Of a stretch of 64,000 nucleotides of DNA, positions 33,807-46,450 are shown piece by piece. The notes below the pieces were generated by a model. The model worked only from the letters and a program-made list of their open reading frames with translations, had not been told where the DNA came from and ran no database searches. The stretch is taken from assembly GCA_047967505.1 (NCBI GenBank), contig CM106539.1, one strand, 5' to 3'. The DNA comes from Dipteris shenzhenensis. Taxonomy: Eukaryota; Polypodiophyta; Polypodiopsida; Gleicheniales. How positions within the stretch are numbered: position 1 is the first letter of the stretch; each line of letters opens with the position of its first letter. The position numbers and the translations under genes are program-made.

Positions 33807-34767
33807 GCTATTCTTATATATTAATATAAAATCTTGGCAAAAGTTTTCAAGCGAATTTTTTCAGTTTCATAATATTGGTAGAATGTAGTAATTTTTTATA
33901 CATTTATTTTCAAATTTGAAGGAAGAAACGTAAATCTTGGCGAAACTTTGAAATTTTTTGCAGAAAAGTTTCAAATCTTGGCGAATGTTTCAAATGTTTA
34001 TTTTTATTAGAGCATACAAACTTTCAATGCCAATATAAAAGTTTAGATTCTTAATGAAGCTAGCTTGAAAAAATCATCTATGGTGCTACCCTATGTATTA
34101 CTTAGTGAACTCTCAATGCTTAGCACGAGCTTAGTACTGAGCGCACAATATATCTAATCCCATTTGGATCTCTATATAACTTAAAAGCCCAATCACGAAA
34201 GAGTACTAAGAGCTGATTAATCATTTCCCTTGAGAAATTGGCTTATGCAAAGAACTAATTTACTTAGAATTATCAATTCTAGCCCAAAGTTAAAGCCTTG
34301 TGGAGACTAGCTTTTTCTTTTGTAACTCAATCGTATTGTTTTCTCAAATCATCCACATTCCCTGAATGTAGGCCCCTTAAGTGAGGGCAAGTAGACCTGT
34401 GTTGAGAACATGAGAGGGTTTTCCCTAAGACTCAAAAGTGGGGCCAAAATAGGTTCTTGCTTATAGGGAAGCTCATATTTTACATTTAAAGAATAACAAG
34501 GATGAGTGTCCATTCTACCAACTTTTAAGAGTGGAGCTACTAGAGTAACATTTTGTAAAAAAATGAATAATTGTAACCTCTACTTTTTAAAACAGGTGGG
34601 AATCTCACTAAGGCCTTGCTTTTTGGAATGTTATTGTAGGTGTAATTGTTAGTGTGCATTATGTGTAAATGTATACAATGGAATGGTCTATCAGTATATG
34701 AACAAAGTACCTGCTTGCTTATTTGGTTATTAAGGTTTCTTCATATATGGTCTAAATGAGAGTCGTA
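33807..34767. other. AT-rich intergenic DNA
   Basis: No coding signal. The phrase AATCTTGGCGAAA and close variants recur around 33,825-33,985. A family-type MITE end lies near 34,090-34,118. Confidence 0.5.
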
Positions 34768-35261
34768 AGTTGTTGGTTCTTTGAATTCTAAGTTGAAGCA
34801 AAAGTAGTCCATCATTGTTTGTACATTTGTTGATTGTGGTGTTTTGTAAGATGAATGTATGTTGAAGTGACCACTATGACCTTACTTTCACCAAGGTGAC
34901 ACAATGACTAAGTCCCTATTTAGAGAAAATGTAACGGCGTTCAAGTGGCCTGCCCTGTAGCAAGGAAAAGAGGGGGAGAGAGCGAGATGACTTGGACTTG
35001 CACCAGGGAGGAGAGAGAGAGAGTTGTTGGTGCTTTGAATTCTAAGTTGAAGCAAAAGTAGTCCATCATTGTTTGTACATTTGTTGATTGTGGTGTTTTG
35101 TAAGATGAATGTATGTTGAAGTGACCACTATGACCTTACTTTCACCAAGGTGACACAATGACTAAGTCCCTATTTAGAGAAAATGTAACGGCGTTCAAGT
35201 GGCCTGCCCTGTAGCAAGGAAAAGAGGGGGAGAGAGCGAGATGACTTGGACTTGCACCAGG

Positions 35262-35309
<48 letters not shown>

Positions 35310-35310
35310 C
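34768..35310. repeat. 254 bp tandem duplication ending in a GA microsatellite
   Basis: The sequence starting GTTGTTGGTTCTTTGAATTC at about 34,769 recurs at about 35,023 (offset 254 bp) and I see only one difference. Each copy ends in a GA run, 14 bases in the first and about 50 (35,262-35,308) in the second. The near-identity implies a recent event. Confidence 0.9.
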
Positions 35311-38300
35311 TTACCTTAAAATAAAAAGAGAGAGAAAGAGGGAGGAAAGGTTGGAGATTACATGCTTTTAAAATTAAGAAAAACAAATGTGGGCTTTTTT
35401 GCTTCTTAGAGTGTCACCTTTACTTAATCCTCCCTTCAGGCACGCCAATAAAATTTTCTAGTAACTTGTAAAAGGAAAATGAAAGGCGTAAATTGGAAGA
35501 AAAGGGAAAGAGAAAATGCAAGGAAGGTAAAAATAGATAAGTGAAAAGCGAGGAGAGAAAGGAGGATGAACCATTAAATGATCACATGCTTTTAATAAAG
35601 GTGGTGTCGTATAAGCTAAATGACAAAATAATTCACTCCCCTCATGTAAGGCCAAAAGCTTAATTCACACAAAGTGATAAAGTGAGTTAGGATCTTCACA
35701 AAGAGACTAATCGACCTAAACCTAAAACTCATTACAATGGCCCAAACTAACACTAATTCTAACACTAAACACCCCTTAATATTGTCAACTTGACCAAATG
35801 AAGTACATTCTAACCTATGAGCTTCTTATGTTCTTATGTTCTCTATCTATACTATACTTTAAGGAGAGGTTCCACGTGGCGCTTGAAGAGCTATGCCAAG
35901 TGGTACCCTCTCCTTCTTCCCTCTCCTTCCTCTCCTTTGCTTGCCTCTCCTTTCTTCACGTGCCCCTCCTTCCATTACACGTTAGACTCCAAGAACACAC
36001 GAAACCATGGAGCAGGAAATCTTTGATCTTGGAGGGCAGTTGCATTCTTTGATGTTTACAGGAAGTCTATTGCAAGATATCTATTGCAAGGTGTCACGTT
36101 GGAGAGGGAAGCTAGAGTTTGCTGTGCAAAAGGCTGTCGACATTAGAGAGGGAAGCTCGAGTCTATTATGAGACGAGAAAGGCAACGACATTGGAAAGGT
36201 ACAATCTTGATTTGGTGAAATATTCATCTGCGAATTTAACGATCTCGATTGAGAAGCAACGTTGAGATTCCCTATCCCACCATCGCTGACTCAATCGATG
36301 CTACGTCCACAACTGCATCGTTGTCCCGCTTGCTCTCTCCTTTTCGATACACCAAGTCTTCCCCCCTCCAACATTTGTCTTCAGCCCTCCACTAACGACG
36401 CCACGCTCTTCTTTTCAATACACCAAGTCTTCTCCCTTCCAACATTTGTCTTTAGCCCTCCATTGATGATCCTCTTCCCGCTAAAACTTTGACATGCTAG
36501 CATCAAAAGCTGTAAGAACTACTTGAGCCATGTCCACATAGCATTTCGATACTGAAACGAGGTGGCAAACCACACATAATCGGAGGAAAGCGAATAGGCC
36601 GATCCCAGAAGGACGAAACCCAACTGAGTGAGCCAACCTTTTCCCTTTGTTGGATCTCATGGCAGTCCTATTTGGAACTACTTTCGTGCCGTCCATCGAT
36701 GGGCAACTTCTGGTCGCCATCCCCATGATCTTGAGCACAAAGAGGCATCCCAAATGGAGCTATACCGACCTGGCACGACCCACCTCCTGAGCACTAAATC
36801 CGACTCTCAAATCTAAAGTATCTATCCATTCGTGTGTGTCTGATAAGAGCCCGATCAACATCGATGCTGCCAACCTGTGCTCTTCAAGGCTACACATTTA
36901 CTGCTTACAAGCAGACTAGCAGAGGGAAGCAATGGAAGAATGGCATAGAGCCCAATGCACAGAGCACCACTAATGAGTATGACAGGGATCTCGAAATCAA
37001 ATCTACAATTCTAAACTCTTTCAATATTTTCCTTCGAAAATTCATAATGCTTGCTGCAATTGGAATTTGGCAATCCGAAGCAAGTAATGCTTGAAGGAAG
37101 AACCGAGCATTATCACTGCATCCTCCCACAAATCCGCCATGAAACATCAGCAATTAAACAGTTGAGCTGAATTGGAGTGGGATCATCAATGAGGGACGAT
37201 GGCATTCATTTGAACAAATCCACGAGCTTAAGCTTAAACAAGCAAATAGTTCAATGGAATTCAAGGACGACTGACCAGCACATGGCTCTGCTAGCATTAG
37301 ACTAACTGATCTCTCACCAGACGGTTCGAAAGCGGGCTCGAACAAGCAATTTGTTGTTGGGACTTTGAGGAAGAGCAATGACTTCACAATGGCCCTCTAG
37401 AAATCCACACACCCGCATAGTGACTTCGATTGTTTTGGATGTGCTTAATCCATGAAGCAAGAAGAAGGATCAATGCCGCACAAATGCGGCATTGTTTGAA
37501 TTTTGCAGGTTGCCAAGGCAAGACAAATGAAGCTGCGTGCACTCCTATGGCATAACATCGTTCGATCAGTACACGATCAATCCAAGGTGTTCACAAGCCT
37601 GCAAAAGAGGATCAGTCTGTGTGAATTCTTGGATTGTAAGCAGTTTTTCTGTCAGATCCATAATGAATTCAAGATGAGAAGATAAGATTGTGAGCATAGG
37701 AGAGGTAGGAATGCAAGGACAACGGCAAGATGCTCTCAAACTTTCTTTATAGAGAGAGCTCTTTATAGAAATGGTGCTACATTTAACAAGGGGGTGTTAC
37801 GTACAGATTCGGAGATAGTCGAGATAGAAGAAAGTTGGCGATGGAAGAAAGCAACAGAGATGGAAATGATGAGGAAGATAGCTAATGTATTGTTGGGAAG
37901 AGGGAAGCAAGGAGGAGGTGAGATCATCAGCTATGGCGATAAGGAGGGAGATGAAAGTCTTTGGAGAATGCAAGAAGCTATAGATGGCGATGGCAATGTG
38001 GACTCTGCCCAAAAAGGAGAAGCTTATGGTGAGGAGAAAGGTTATATGTGCCAAAGGGGGTTCCAAAACATGTGGACTTTTCCCAATATTGGTTCCTTCT
38101 CTATTTGAGTGATCCTAACAGCTCCAATAATTAGTTCCTCCTCTCCCTGAGATTCAATCAAGAACGCTACATCTATAGTGACTGAATTCACATAACCAAG
38201 CTCCCTCTTCCACATCAGTTCCGATCCTTCATCCTCTATCATTTCCGTTTGCTCTGTTGTCACGGTCCCAATAATGTTTTGATCAATATGGAGCTCGCCA

Positions 38301-38755
38301 TGCTTGTGTAGTTTACACCTCCTTTTTATTCTGTGACTCACAGCCTCATTAACCTCTCTCTCCAATTGACTAGCTTGTAGTCTCATCATTCGAGAAATTT
38401 TTCCCTCTTGGTTGAAATTGCAGGTGATGCTATAGCTTTATGCTTGGCATTCGGTATTTTTTGGGTGCTAATCCTGAGGCAAAAAGCTGGGCAACCTCTA
38501 AATTCTTCAAAAGGATCCTACATGGGAAAAAGTTGTCATCTGTCAGAGCTGTTGTCTTATGCAAGTAATCCATGGTGGGATTTATGGGCGGACTCCTGAT
38601 TCATAGAGGTGGTTAAGGAAATAATAGAATTCGTAGATGGGACATTTCTTTTTAATATGCATAACATTTTGATTTTATAGGGAAACTTCTCACTTTTGTT
38701 GGATTAGTTAATAATAATTTAAGAAAGAAGACTCTTCAAGAAGAGAGGGAGGGAA
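35311..38755. other. Intergenic DNA of more balanced composition, no gene recognised
   Basis: Frames up to 115 codons occur on both strands (37,794-38,108 plus and 38,042-38,389 minus are the longest) but overlap each other and lack motifs. A purine run followed by TG (AACAAGGGGGTGTTACG, about 37,784) resembles a polypurine tract plus LTR start, but no second LTR is present. The segment may contain old retroelement debris. Confidence 0.4.
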
Positions 38756-39960
38756 TTCTATTTCAAATTTATGCGTGGTACACACACACACATTCTTGAC
38801 GGGTAGGGGACCTTAGATCGACCAAATGAAAGTTTTGTTGAAAGTTGATATAGTAAATTTTTAAAAAGGCTTTCAAGTTATCTCTTGGATGTATTTTAAA
38901 AATCCTTTCTTCATGGATAGGAGACATTGGAGTGTTGAAATTTAACACTGTGCAATTTTTTAAAGAACTCTTTTCTTGAAGGGTAGCGGTCACAACGCAC
39001 ATTTTAATATGACTGCACACATGTACTGAGGAAAAGATAAAATTCAAAAGGTGGTGATTGTTTTTATACGGCCTACACATTAGATTGAATGAAAGTTGAG
39101 TGTTGAAAGCAAAATTTATTTTAAAAGCTCCTAAAGACATTTATTTTTAAAGCACTTTTAAAAAAAGAGGCTTCTCAAGCTCAAGCTCTTTTCTTTATGG
39201 GTACCAGTGAACACAACACACACACACACATTATTGATGGGTATGGGACCTTAGATCTGACCAAATGAAAGTTCAGTGTTGAAAGTTGATATAGTAAATT
39301 TTTTTAAAGGCTTTCAATTTATCTCTTGGATGTATTTTTAAAATCCATTCTTCATGGATAGGGGACATTTAAAAAGGCTTCTCAAGTTATCTCTTTAATT
39401 TCTTCTCTGTGTGTGTGTATGTGTACTACGATGGCTATAGCTGGAGTTTCTTTTAAGGCATACTTTTTTCAAAGATATAAAGAGATTAATATGTTTAAAA
39501 ACGGTCCATAGATGGGCTTCTTTATTGTAGGTAGTCCAGTCCAATTGGTGGCATCTCGCCAACTATTTGCATTACAGGGACATCCCCTCCACCACTTACA
39601 CTTCAGGTTGGTGATGTTGATTTTTTTCCCAAATAGATTTTTAAAGCTTCTAGAGTAAATTTTTTAAAAGGCTTCTCAAATTATCTCTTGAATTTTTTTA
39701 AAGAATCCATTCTTCATGGATAGGGGATCTTTGATGTGGCATTCAAAGTTGAGCGGTGAAAGTTACTAGAGTAAATTTTTTAAAAGGCTTCTCAAATTAT
39801 CTCTTGAATTTATTTATAAAAACCATTCTTTATGGGTAGGAGACCTTAGATGTGACATTGAAAGTTGAGTGTTGAAAGATAACATTGTTTTTGAAGCTTC
39901 TCAAGGAATTTGTTTGTGCAAACTTTTAAAGAAATATTTTCTTTAGGTAGGGGTCATGAC
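38756..39960. repeat. Degenerate tandem/dispersed repeat, unit about 110-130 bp
   Basis: Copies share CACACACAC, ATGGATAGGGGACCTTAGAT, GAAAGTTGAGTGTTGAAAG, TAGTAAATTTTTTAAAAGGC and TTCAAGTTATCTCTTG. They occur at about 38,770, 38,945, 39,070, 39,215, 39,640, 39,770 and 39,880, separated by short unique pieces. No coding content. Confidence 0.75.
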
Positions 39961-41190
39961 ACACATTTTAATATGCCTGCACACATGTACCAATGACACG
40001 CATACAATTAGAAAACCAAACATGCACGTTTTTTTTTTAAATTGTAAGAACTCTTGCCCAACAAGCACTGTCTTTTGCAAACTAAAGCATGCTTTTAGGC
40101 CTATCTCCCCTAGCAATTATATGTTAGCATAATGCATAGTACCCATAGTATTAGTATATTAGGCTCATGAAGAGAAAAGTGTTAATGCAAACCTATTAGT
40201 GCAGTCACGCACGCACACACACACAATCACATGCATCAACATACAAAGATTTTCACAAGTTATTTTGGACGCAGTTGCAAATATAACTTTGGTCATTGTC
40301 CCAGCTGAAGAGGCCATTCCAGATATCATAGTGGCATCTATGTGTGAATGAAAAGGCCTTCGTGCAATGAAACGACTTGCAAGGGGTGGGCCTTCCACTT
40401 ATGCAACCAAGCAAGCAACTAGACACAGTTCTTCAAAACAAAACACTATTGCTATTGCAAAACGTTTAGATGGACATCAAAGTCTTTGAACAATGAGTTG
40501 ATCCACAAGAGCGGGGCCTTCCTCAAGCCAAAATGTTGTTGCTATCACAAAGCATTTGAAGTCAATTCATGAATTGTGTGAGCATAATGTGAACCTGCTA
40601 ATGCAATCAATGCAACATATCTCAACTCCTTATGGAGCAAAATCTATTCGAAAGGTGATGGAGCAATGAGAGAGGACACAGGGACGTCTGTTAACACTAT
40701 CATCACAAGGATTTCTCGAATCGAGAGTGGCGTAAAGGCCACAAATGAGTACATGTAGGATCTTCTCGGAAGGGGTGGAGAAGGTTCAATTATATGTAAT
40801 AAAGGATGTAGGCTACAGGTAGATATCCTAAAGGAACAAGTGAAATTGTTGCACAGCAAGGTGTCAACATTTAAAGTTGGTTTGAATAGGTTGACAGCTC
40901 TGATGACACATATGAGCCAGAAGTTAGACCAAGTTGCAATCCATCACAATTGAATTGATACGTATGTATTGATATTGCATTGGAGGTCAAAGTTTCCTCA
41001 TCATTGGAATATTCAAAGTTTTGTATCCACTTTTCCTTTGTAAGAAGAACACTTTCAAATTGTTCAACTTCATCTTAAGTTTTAACATAAGTGGTTGTCT
41101 AATGGAAAAAGTGTACATGTCTCGAATAAAATGAATGGATGAGTGGTGTATTTAAATACTTTGAAGTGTTGTATCCTCTTTTCGTTTGTA
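39961..41190. other. Intergenic DNA with a weak broken frame
   Basis: The only frame of note is at 40,666-40,953 plus: MREDTGTSVNTIITRISRIE, an in-frame TAG (40,756-40,758), then a helical VDILKEQVKLLHSKVS segment ending in a stop. It has a weak heptad pattern. It precedes the Helitron fragment on the same strand by 1.5 kb and could be captured or element sequence. I cannot assign it. Confidence 0.35.
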
Positions 41191-42356
41191 TCTTAACAAA
41201 ACTTTAAAGTTAAAATATAGTTATTCTCTAGAGAAAAATGTATACATATGTGTCTCAAATAAAAATAAATGGATGAGTAGCAGATTATAATCATGTAGGT
41301 GAGAGTCAAGATGCATATATGTAAGCTCATGTAGATACAAATGTGCACACATGAAAACGTAGATACAAATGTGCACACATGAAAACATACTTAGATGCAC
41401 ACTCACTCATATGTCCAAATAATCAACACACACACACACATGCCATAAACACGCACATACACACACACATGCAAGTATATTGCCACGTGTAATACAAACG
41501 TGAATACATGAAAACATTAACTTACAAACATAGCAACACCACATTCACACACACATCCAAAGAATTAACATATAAACATATGTATACATATATAGGTACA
41601 CACACACACACACACACACACACAAATTTTTTTTGATGAGTGGTAGATTATAATCATGTAGGTGAGAGTCAAGATGCATATATGTAAGCTCATGCAGATA
41701 GAGATGTGCACACATGAAAACATAGCAACCCTACATTCACATGTACTTAAAGACACACTCACTAATCAACACACATGTGCATGCACGCGCATGCACACAG
41801 ATACACACACATGCAAATATATTATATACGGTGTAAAATATAATACAGACGTGAACAAATATAAGCATTAACTTACAAATATAGCTACACCACATTCATA
41901 CACACATAGAAAACATGTGTGTGTGTGTGTGTGCTTATATATGTACACACATAAATTAAAAAATAAATAACTATAGATAAATGTATAGACACACAAATAT
42001 AGCAACACTACATTCAGACATGAATGGAGAAACACTCATGCATTTATCCAAAGAATCAACTATATGTCTGTTAAATAGATAGATAGTTATATAGATAGAT
42101 AGCCACATACACACATACACACACATGCAAATATGGTGCAACATGTAATATAGACATGAACAAATACAAACATTAACTTACAAATATAGCAACACCACAT
42201 TCATACACACATAGAAAACATGTGTGTGTGTGTGTGTGTGTGTGTACCTATATATGTACACATAAATTAAAAAATAAATAACTATAGATAAATGCAACGC
42301 TACATTCACACATGAATCTCCGGAGTAACACTCACGCATTTATTTAAAGAATCAAC

Positions 42357-42389
<33 letters not shown>

Positions 42390-42420
42390 GGAAATATATA
42401 CATAGTTGTGTTTGTTTACA
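41191..42420. repeat. CA/TG and TA microsatellite region with larger duplications
   Basis: Multiple (CA)n and (GT)n runs (41,430-41,475, 41,596-41,625, 41,918-41,932, 42,221-42,245), TA and GA runs at 42,358-42,390, and GATA repeats near 42,078. Longer modules repeat: GTGAGAGTCAAGATGCATAT (about 41,299 and 41,661), and a segment of about 150 bp containing ACATAGAAAACATGTGTGTG plus AAATTAAAAAATAAATAACT (about 41,890 and 42,205). Confidence 0.85.
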
Positions 42421-42489
42421 GGAGATGGTGGAACGCGTTTCACATTTAATACATCTTCATATGAGAAAAATGTTACATTCAACATGTAG

Positions 42490-43236
42490 GGGTCACGTCC
42501 TGATTTTGCTAGGCAAAGAACAATGTTCATAAAACAAGCTACTAGAAACATCGAGACAACTGTGGAATTTTGTCCTGATGGTGCACACAATGTGCGACAG
42601 GATACGTTTGGAGAAAGGAATGAAACACATACTCCAACTGTAATAAGAAGAGTTCGGCCAGTTGCAACTAGATCTTCCATACGTTTAGTTGCAAGACAAT
42701 GCATTGTTGACAACATGCCTGCGGTTTTCAATGCACAGGGATGCCTTTCTATTTTGTGCCAATTTCCCTTGAGAGATGATGTGGGACACCCATCTTTATA
42801 CCCAGTGGTCTTTTGTGCTCCTACTCTTTAGTCGCTTGGAGCTATGAATCGCTTCTACAATTTTTGCAATGCTCAATTGTGGGAGCAAGAGACAAGAGGA
42901 AATGTGCATCAAGTTGTGGGAAAGCACTGTTGTAAGGTTGGATGTGTATCACTATTTCCATTAGAGGAACCACTTGAGGATTTGAGAGTTTTATTGAATG
43001 GCAATGATGCAAGAAGTAAACTATTTAAGTGAAACATAAGAGCTTATAATAGTGTGATGGCCTTTGTTTCATTGGGTGCTCAACTCGATGGAATTTTTTC
43101 TAGAAATAGAGGTGTACAAACCTTTCGAGTGCATGGTAGCATATATCATTGTGTTGGGAATTTATTGCCTGACGGACCTAGACAAGGAGTCCCACGGTTT
43201 GCACATCTATATGTATACAACAGGGAGCATGTGTAC
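42490..43236 (+). pseudogene. Helitron Rep/helicase N-terminal fragment
   Basis: One plus-strand frame of about 250 codons interrupted by TAG (42,829-42,831) and TGA (43,030-43,032). It reads CNAQLWEQE, HCCKVGCVSLFPLEEPLEDL, NIRAYNSVMAFVSLGAQLDG, TFRVHGSIYHCVGNLLPDGP and FAHLYVYNREH. This is the conserved Helitron_like_N block: CxxxLW and CCxxG zinc-like region, then IRAYN..FxSLGA..D and the G.iYH.iG.LLP segment. In intact elements this block precedes the HUH rolling-circle Rep and PIF1 helicase domains, both absent here. The frame runs straight into a CT microsatellite, which may mark the break. Helitrons move by rolling-circle replication in the nucleus. Confidence 0.9.
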
Positions 43237-43276
43237 TCTCTTTCTCTCTCTGCTCTCACTCTCCCCCTCTCCTCTT

Positions 43277-43340
<64 letters not shown>
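43237..43340. repeat. (CT)n microsatellite
   Basis: CT-rich from about 43,237 and nearly pure from 43,281 to 43,340. It joins the Helitron fragment to unassigned sequence. Confidence 0.95.
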
Positions 43341-43341
<1 letters not shown>

Positions 43342-43574
43342 ACTTGACAGGATATATATTTCAACAAGAACGGTGATTGGATTATACCGTGTATACAAGG
43401 TAAGGTGTTGTTCTAATCATTTTCCCCTTATGATTCTCTTTGATCTGTTGGGTGACATGTCAGTGAATAAGTGACGTTTACCGTTTAAGCTCAATGTGTC
43501 ATTGATTGGCAATAAAGAGTTTGATGCTCAAGTTAGTGCGGGGTGATTCTCTATTGCTGAAAGGCCAAGCATTC

Positions 43575-44140
43575 CTCTTAGGAAATGGTTGAACTACTTG
43601 GAGGCAGTAACTAAGGTGGCGAAAGAGTTTGGAAAGAACAAAGCTAGGAAATGTAGACAACAGAATGGGTTGGCAAGAGATGCAAGGAATGCTCTTCTGT
43701 AGGCAATCCAAGAATCGCCGAAGGACGTGTATTTGGCAGCCTTGCTAAGTGCCACAGAGGTGTTCCAAAGGTCACACGAACATGAAAGGCTTAAAGCTGC
43801 CCGCAGATGGTTAGAAGATGGGGGCAAGACAAGTGCTCTCTTTTTCAATGCTATAAGAGACAAAAAGCAAAGGGAATGTATCTCAATAATTTAGGATGAG
43901 TCAGGCGATTTGGTCAATGGAGATCAAGGAATTGCATGGGTTTTTGCTAGCTATATGGCACATATAGTAGGCTCTAAACCGAAGCCATCCGCTAATTTTG
44001 AAGATAGATTGAACTCTTTCTTAAGAGACATGCCCAAGAGAGGCAAGCAACATGAGGACCTCCTACTCCAGAGGCCCTTTACTCAGGCATGTATCTTCCA
44101 AAGGATACGGTGCAAGGTCTAGATGGGATACAAGCCAAAT
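43575..44140 (+). pseudogene. LINE region upstream of the RT domain
   Basis: The frame reads KWLNYLEAVTKVAKEFGKNK, stop, AALLSATEVFQRSHEHERLK, AARRWLEDGGKTSALFFNAI, stop, DESGDLVNGDQGIAWVFASY and EDLLLQRPFTQ. The RWLEDGGKTSALFF phrase corresponds to the conserved RWL..GD.NT.FFH segment between endonuclease and RT in plant LINEs. Stops at about 43,700 and 43,892. Confidence 0.85.
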
Positions 44141-44184
44141 TCTATTAGTACTACTGGTCTATTTGCAAAAATGAGTTCACTAGA

Positions 44185-44923
44185 TTGATTCATTGGTTGT
44201 GCATGAAGGGGAGAATGCCTCGTAGTCTGAACACGAGGATTAAAAAGTTGACCCCCAAAAGTCATGATAAGCTCTGTCCGAATCAATGGAGGCCGTTGGC
44301 CATGCTCAATATGATGTATAAGATAGCGGCCAAGCTCTTGGCTAATCGGATCAAGTTTTTGTTTGGCAAGATCATCCACTACAATCAATATGGATTCATT
44401 AGAGGAAGGAACATAAAGGATGGCGTTCTTAATGCAGTGCTAGTTATAGACTATGCCATGGTTCAAAACAAACACTATGTGATATTAAATATGGATTTAG
44501 AGAAAGCATTTGATCATATAATGTGGGATTTTATCTTACTCACAATGCAAGCAATTAGTTTTGGGGAGGCTTTCTGTTGCATGGTTAAAATATTCCTTAG
44601 CCAAAATTTCAGTAAATGGATACCAGTATTAAAACTTTGAACTACAAATGTCAGTGAGGCAAGGTTGCCCACTAGCACCTCTACTCTTTGCACTAGTCAC
44701 TGAGCCACTCTTATGCCAAATAGACCATCATCTGAGAAGAGGTCATTTGAAGGGTCTGACAATGCCAAATAGCTCAGCTTACGGTACTCATCTTTTTGTA
44801 AATGATAACACGAGTTTTCTCAAATGGACAAAAGAAAATGGTAAGAAATGTGTGGAGATATTCAATGAATTCGTTGATCTCTCAGGGTCAAAAGTCAACA
44901 ATAGGAAAATAGAAGCACTCTAG
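44185..44923 (+). pseudogene. LINE reverse transcriptase with altered active site
   Basis: QWRPLAMLNMMYKIAAKLLA, NQYGFIRGRNIKDG, LNMDLEKAFDHIMWDF (motif A Asp present), a TGA at about 44,638, then VRQGCPLAPLLFALV (motif B) and HLFVNDNTSF, where motif C should read F-A-D-D. The first of the paired Asp residues is Asn here, which would abolish metal binding. Together with the stop, this copy cannot be active. Confidence 0.9.
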
Positions 44924-45989
44924 CTGGCATGGGCAAAGCATCCAAATTAGACAGATAGATTTGAGTTCAATTGGATTCCCCCAAGTGTCGATACTTAGGC
45001 TACCCACTGGGAGTCGGAGTTAATTTGAAGAATCTGTTTAACTGGGCATTTTAAAAAATCTAAGCCAAGTTTGATTAGTGGTCTGGCAAGCCACTATCCC
45101 TAACATGAAGGTTAATAGTAGCAAAGCACATTTTGGAGTCACTGCTAGTTTATGTTCTTTCCATATTTTCCTTTTTGAACAATTGTTTAAGGTGGCATGC
45201 CTTCAGATTAGATTTGCTATTCACTTAAAGAGATGAGGGAGGACTAGGCCTGCTGACTAGGATGAAAGCAAAGATTGATGCCTTATGCACTAAAAGTTTG
45301 TTGCAAATGGGAAGTAATCAACCTTGGGCAAAAATGGCTCGCAGCTTGATTTGCATGAACGCACCCCGAGGGATCATTTGCCATGGCAGGATGTAGTACT
45401 CACAGAATGTTCTTTTAGAATCCCTCAGTCAGAGATTCTCTCAAGGATTCTCCAATTATGGAGAGCTAAAGTAATAGGCTATAATTGGGGAGGGCTGAGG
45501 GAGGGCTCAGATCCCTCCACGGGGACACATTATTAGGAATATCATTGTGGATGTCCAATTGAGCCTTTGAGGAAGGCCCTGCCTACATTGAGTCACATAT
45601 AAGACTACTTGCTCGGATGTATAAAAAGGTCCAATTTCCTTTAGACAAATATGGGATTTCAGAGGAAGCAAATGGATAGAGCATGAGTAGCTAACTAGAA
45701 TCTATGGGCTTAACAGATGTGAGGCACTTCTAATGTAGGAGGTAATAGGAAGAATTAAGGACAACTAGCTGACAAGCCACTTCTATGCAGAGACCAATGA
45801 CTTCAAAAGGTTTTTTGGGAACATGGGTAAGGATTTTACCAAACTAACTCTGTAGAACTTTAAAGAGAAGCAATAAAATGCCATTGCTTTATTGGCAAAG
45901 AGTTAATGGAAATTTCATGCTCCATTAGATAGAGTAACTACAAGGGATTTGTGGTTGAGGAGGGTGTGAAAAGAGACCACCTCCTTTAA

Positions 45990-46371
45990 AATAAATTGTC
46001 TACTTTGGAGTGTAGTTGTGGGTAAAGTCTTAGTAAGGGCAAGGATTTCCAAACGGAATCCTAGAGGCCCACCTTCCTGTCCTCTCCGTAATGGCTTTAG
46101 AGAAACCCATATGCACTTGTTGTGGGAGTGTCCTATCTCATGGGAGATTTGGAAAGAAAAGGAGAAAAAGTTGAATGGATTGCACGTGGAAGTGAAGTTG
46201 AAGTGGAAAACTATTCTTTTGGGTGATAGAAAGGGTCAGAATGAACTGATATATCAGATGCTTCAAATAGTAAGAGCATTAGTGTTGATGCATATTTGGA
46301 AACACAAAAATGAAGTAGTCTTTCAAAGGGTGCCAAGAGGAAGGTTATCGATCAAAAAATGCCTAGAATAA
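45990..46371 (+). pseudogene. LINE zf-RVT C-terminal domain
   Basis: VLVRARISKRNPRGPPSCPL followed by FRETHMHLLWECPISWEIWK gives the C...H-x3-H...C cluster typical of the zf-RVT domain, ending with WKHKNEVVFQRVPRG. It is separated from the RT by about 1 kb of stop-rich but homologous sequence (GGLGLLTRMKAKIDALCTK near 45,240). Confidence 0.85.
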
Positions 46372-46450
46372 ATTTGGACTATATTTTCTTCTTTTGGTAT
46401 TAAAAATGAAGCTTGTAAGGCTCTTGGGAGACTCTGGGTTTAAAGTTGTT

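Larger units (their letters stand above)
43490..46450 (+). mobile_element. LINE, 5'-truncated, plus strand
   Basis: It holds a linker before the RT (about 43,575-44,120), the RT (44,185-44,923), a degraded thumb/connector and a zinc-binding C-terminus (46,018-46,371), then a short 3' UTR to about 46,450 and AT-rich flank. The endonuclease part is missing. Protein phrases match the minus-strand LINE at 16.4-18.9 kb (RQGCPLAPLLFA, DLEKA-D--WDFIL-TM, LLQRPFT), so both belong to one lineage. Many stops and frameshifts make it inactive. Confidence 0.9.

Noticed and set aside
37784-37810. Polypurine tract followed by TGTTACG, resembling a 3' LTR start
   Set aside because: No matching second LTR, primer site or pol remnant in the window; too little to call.
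37794-38389. Overlapping 104- and 115-codon frames on opposite strands
   Set aside because: No motifs, mutually overlapping and no splice context. They could be retroelement leader debris but cannot be supported as genes.
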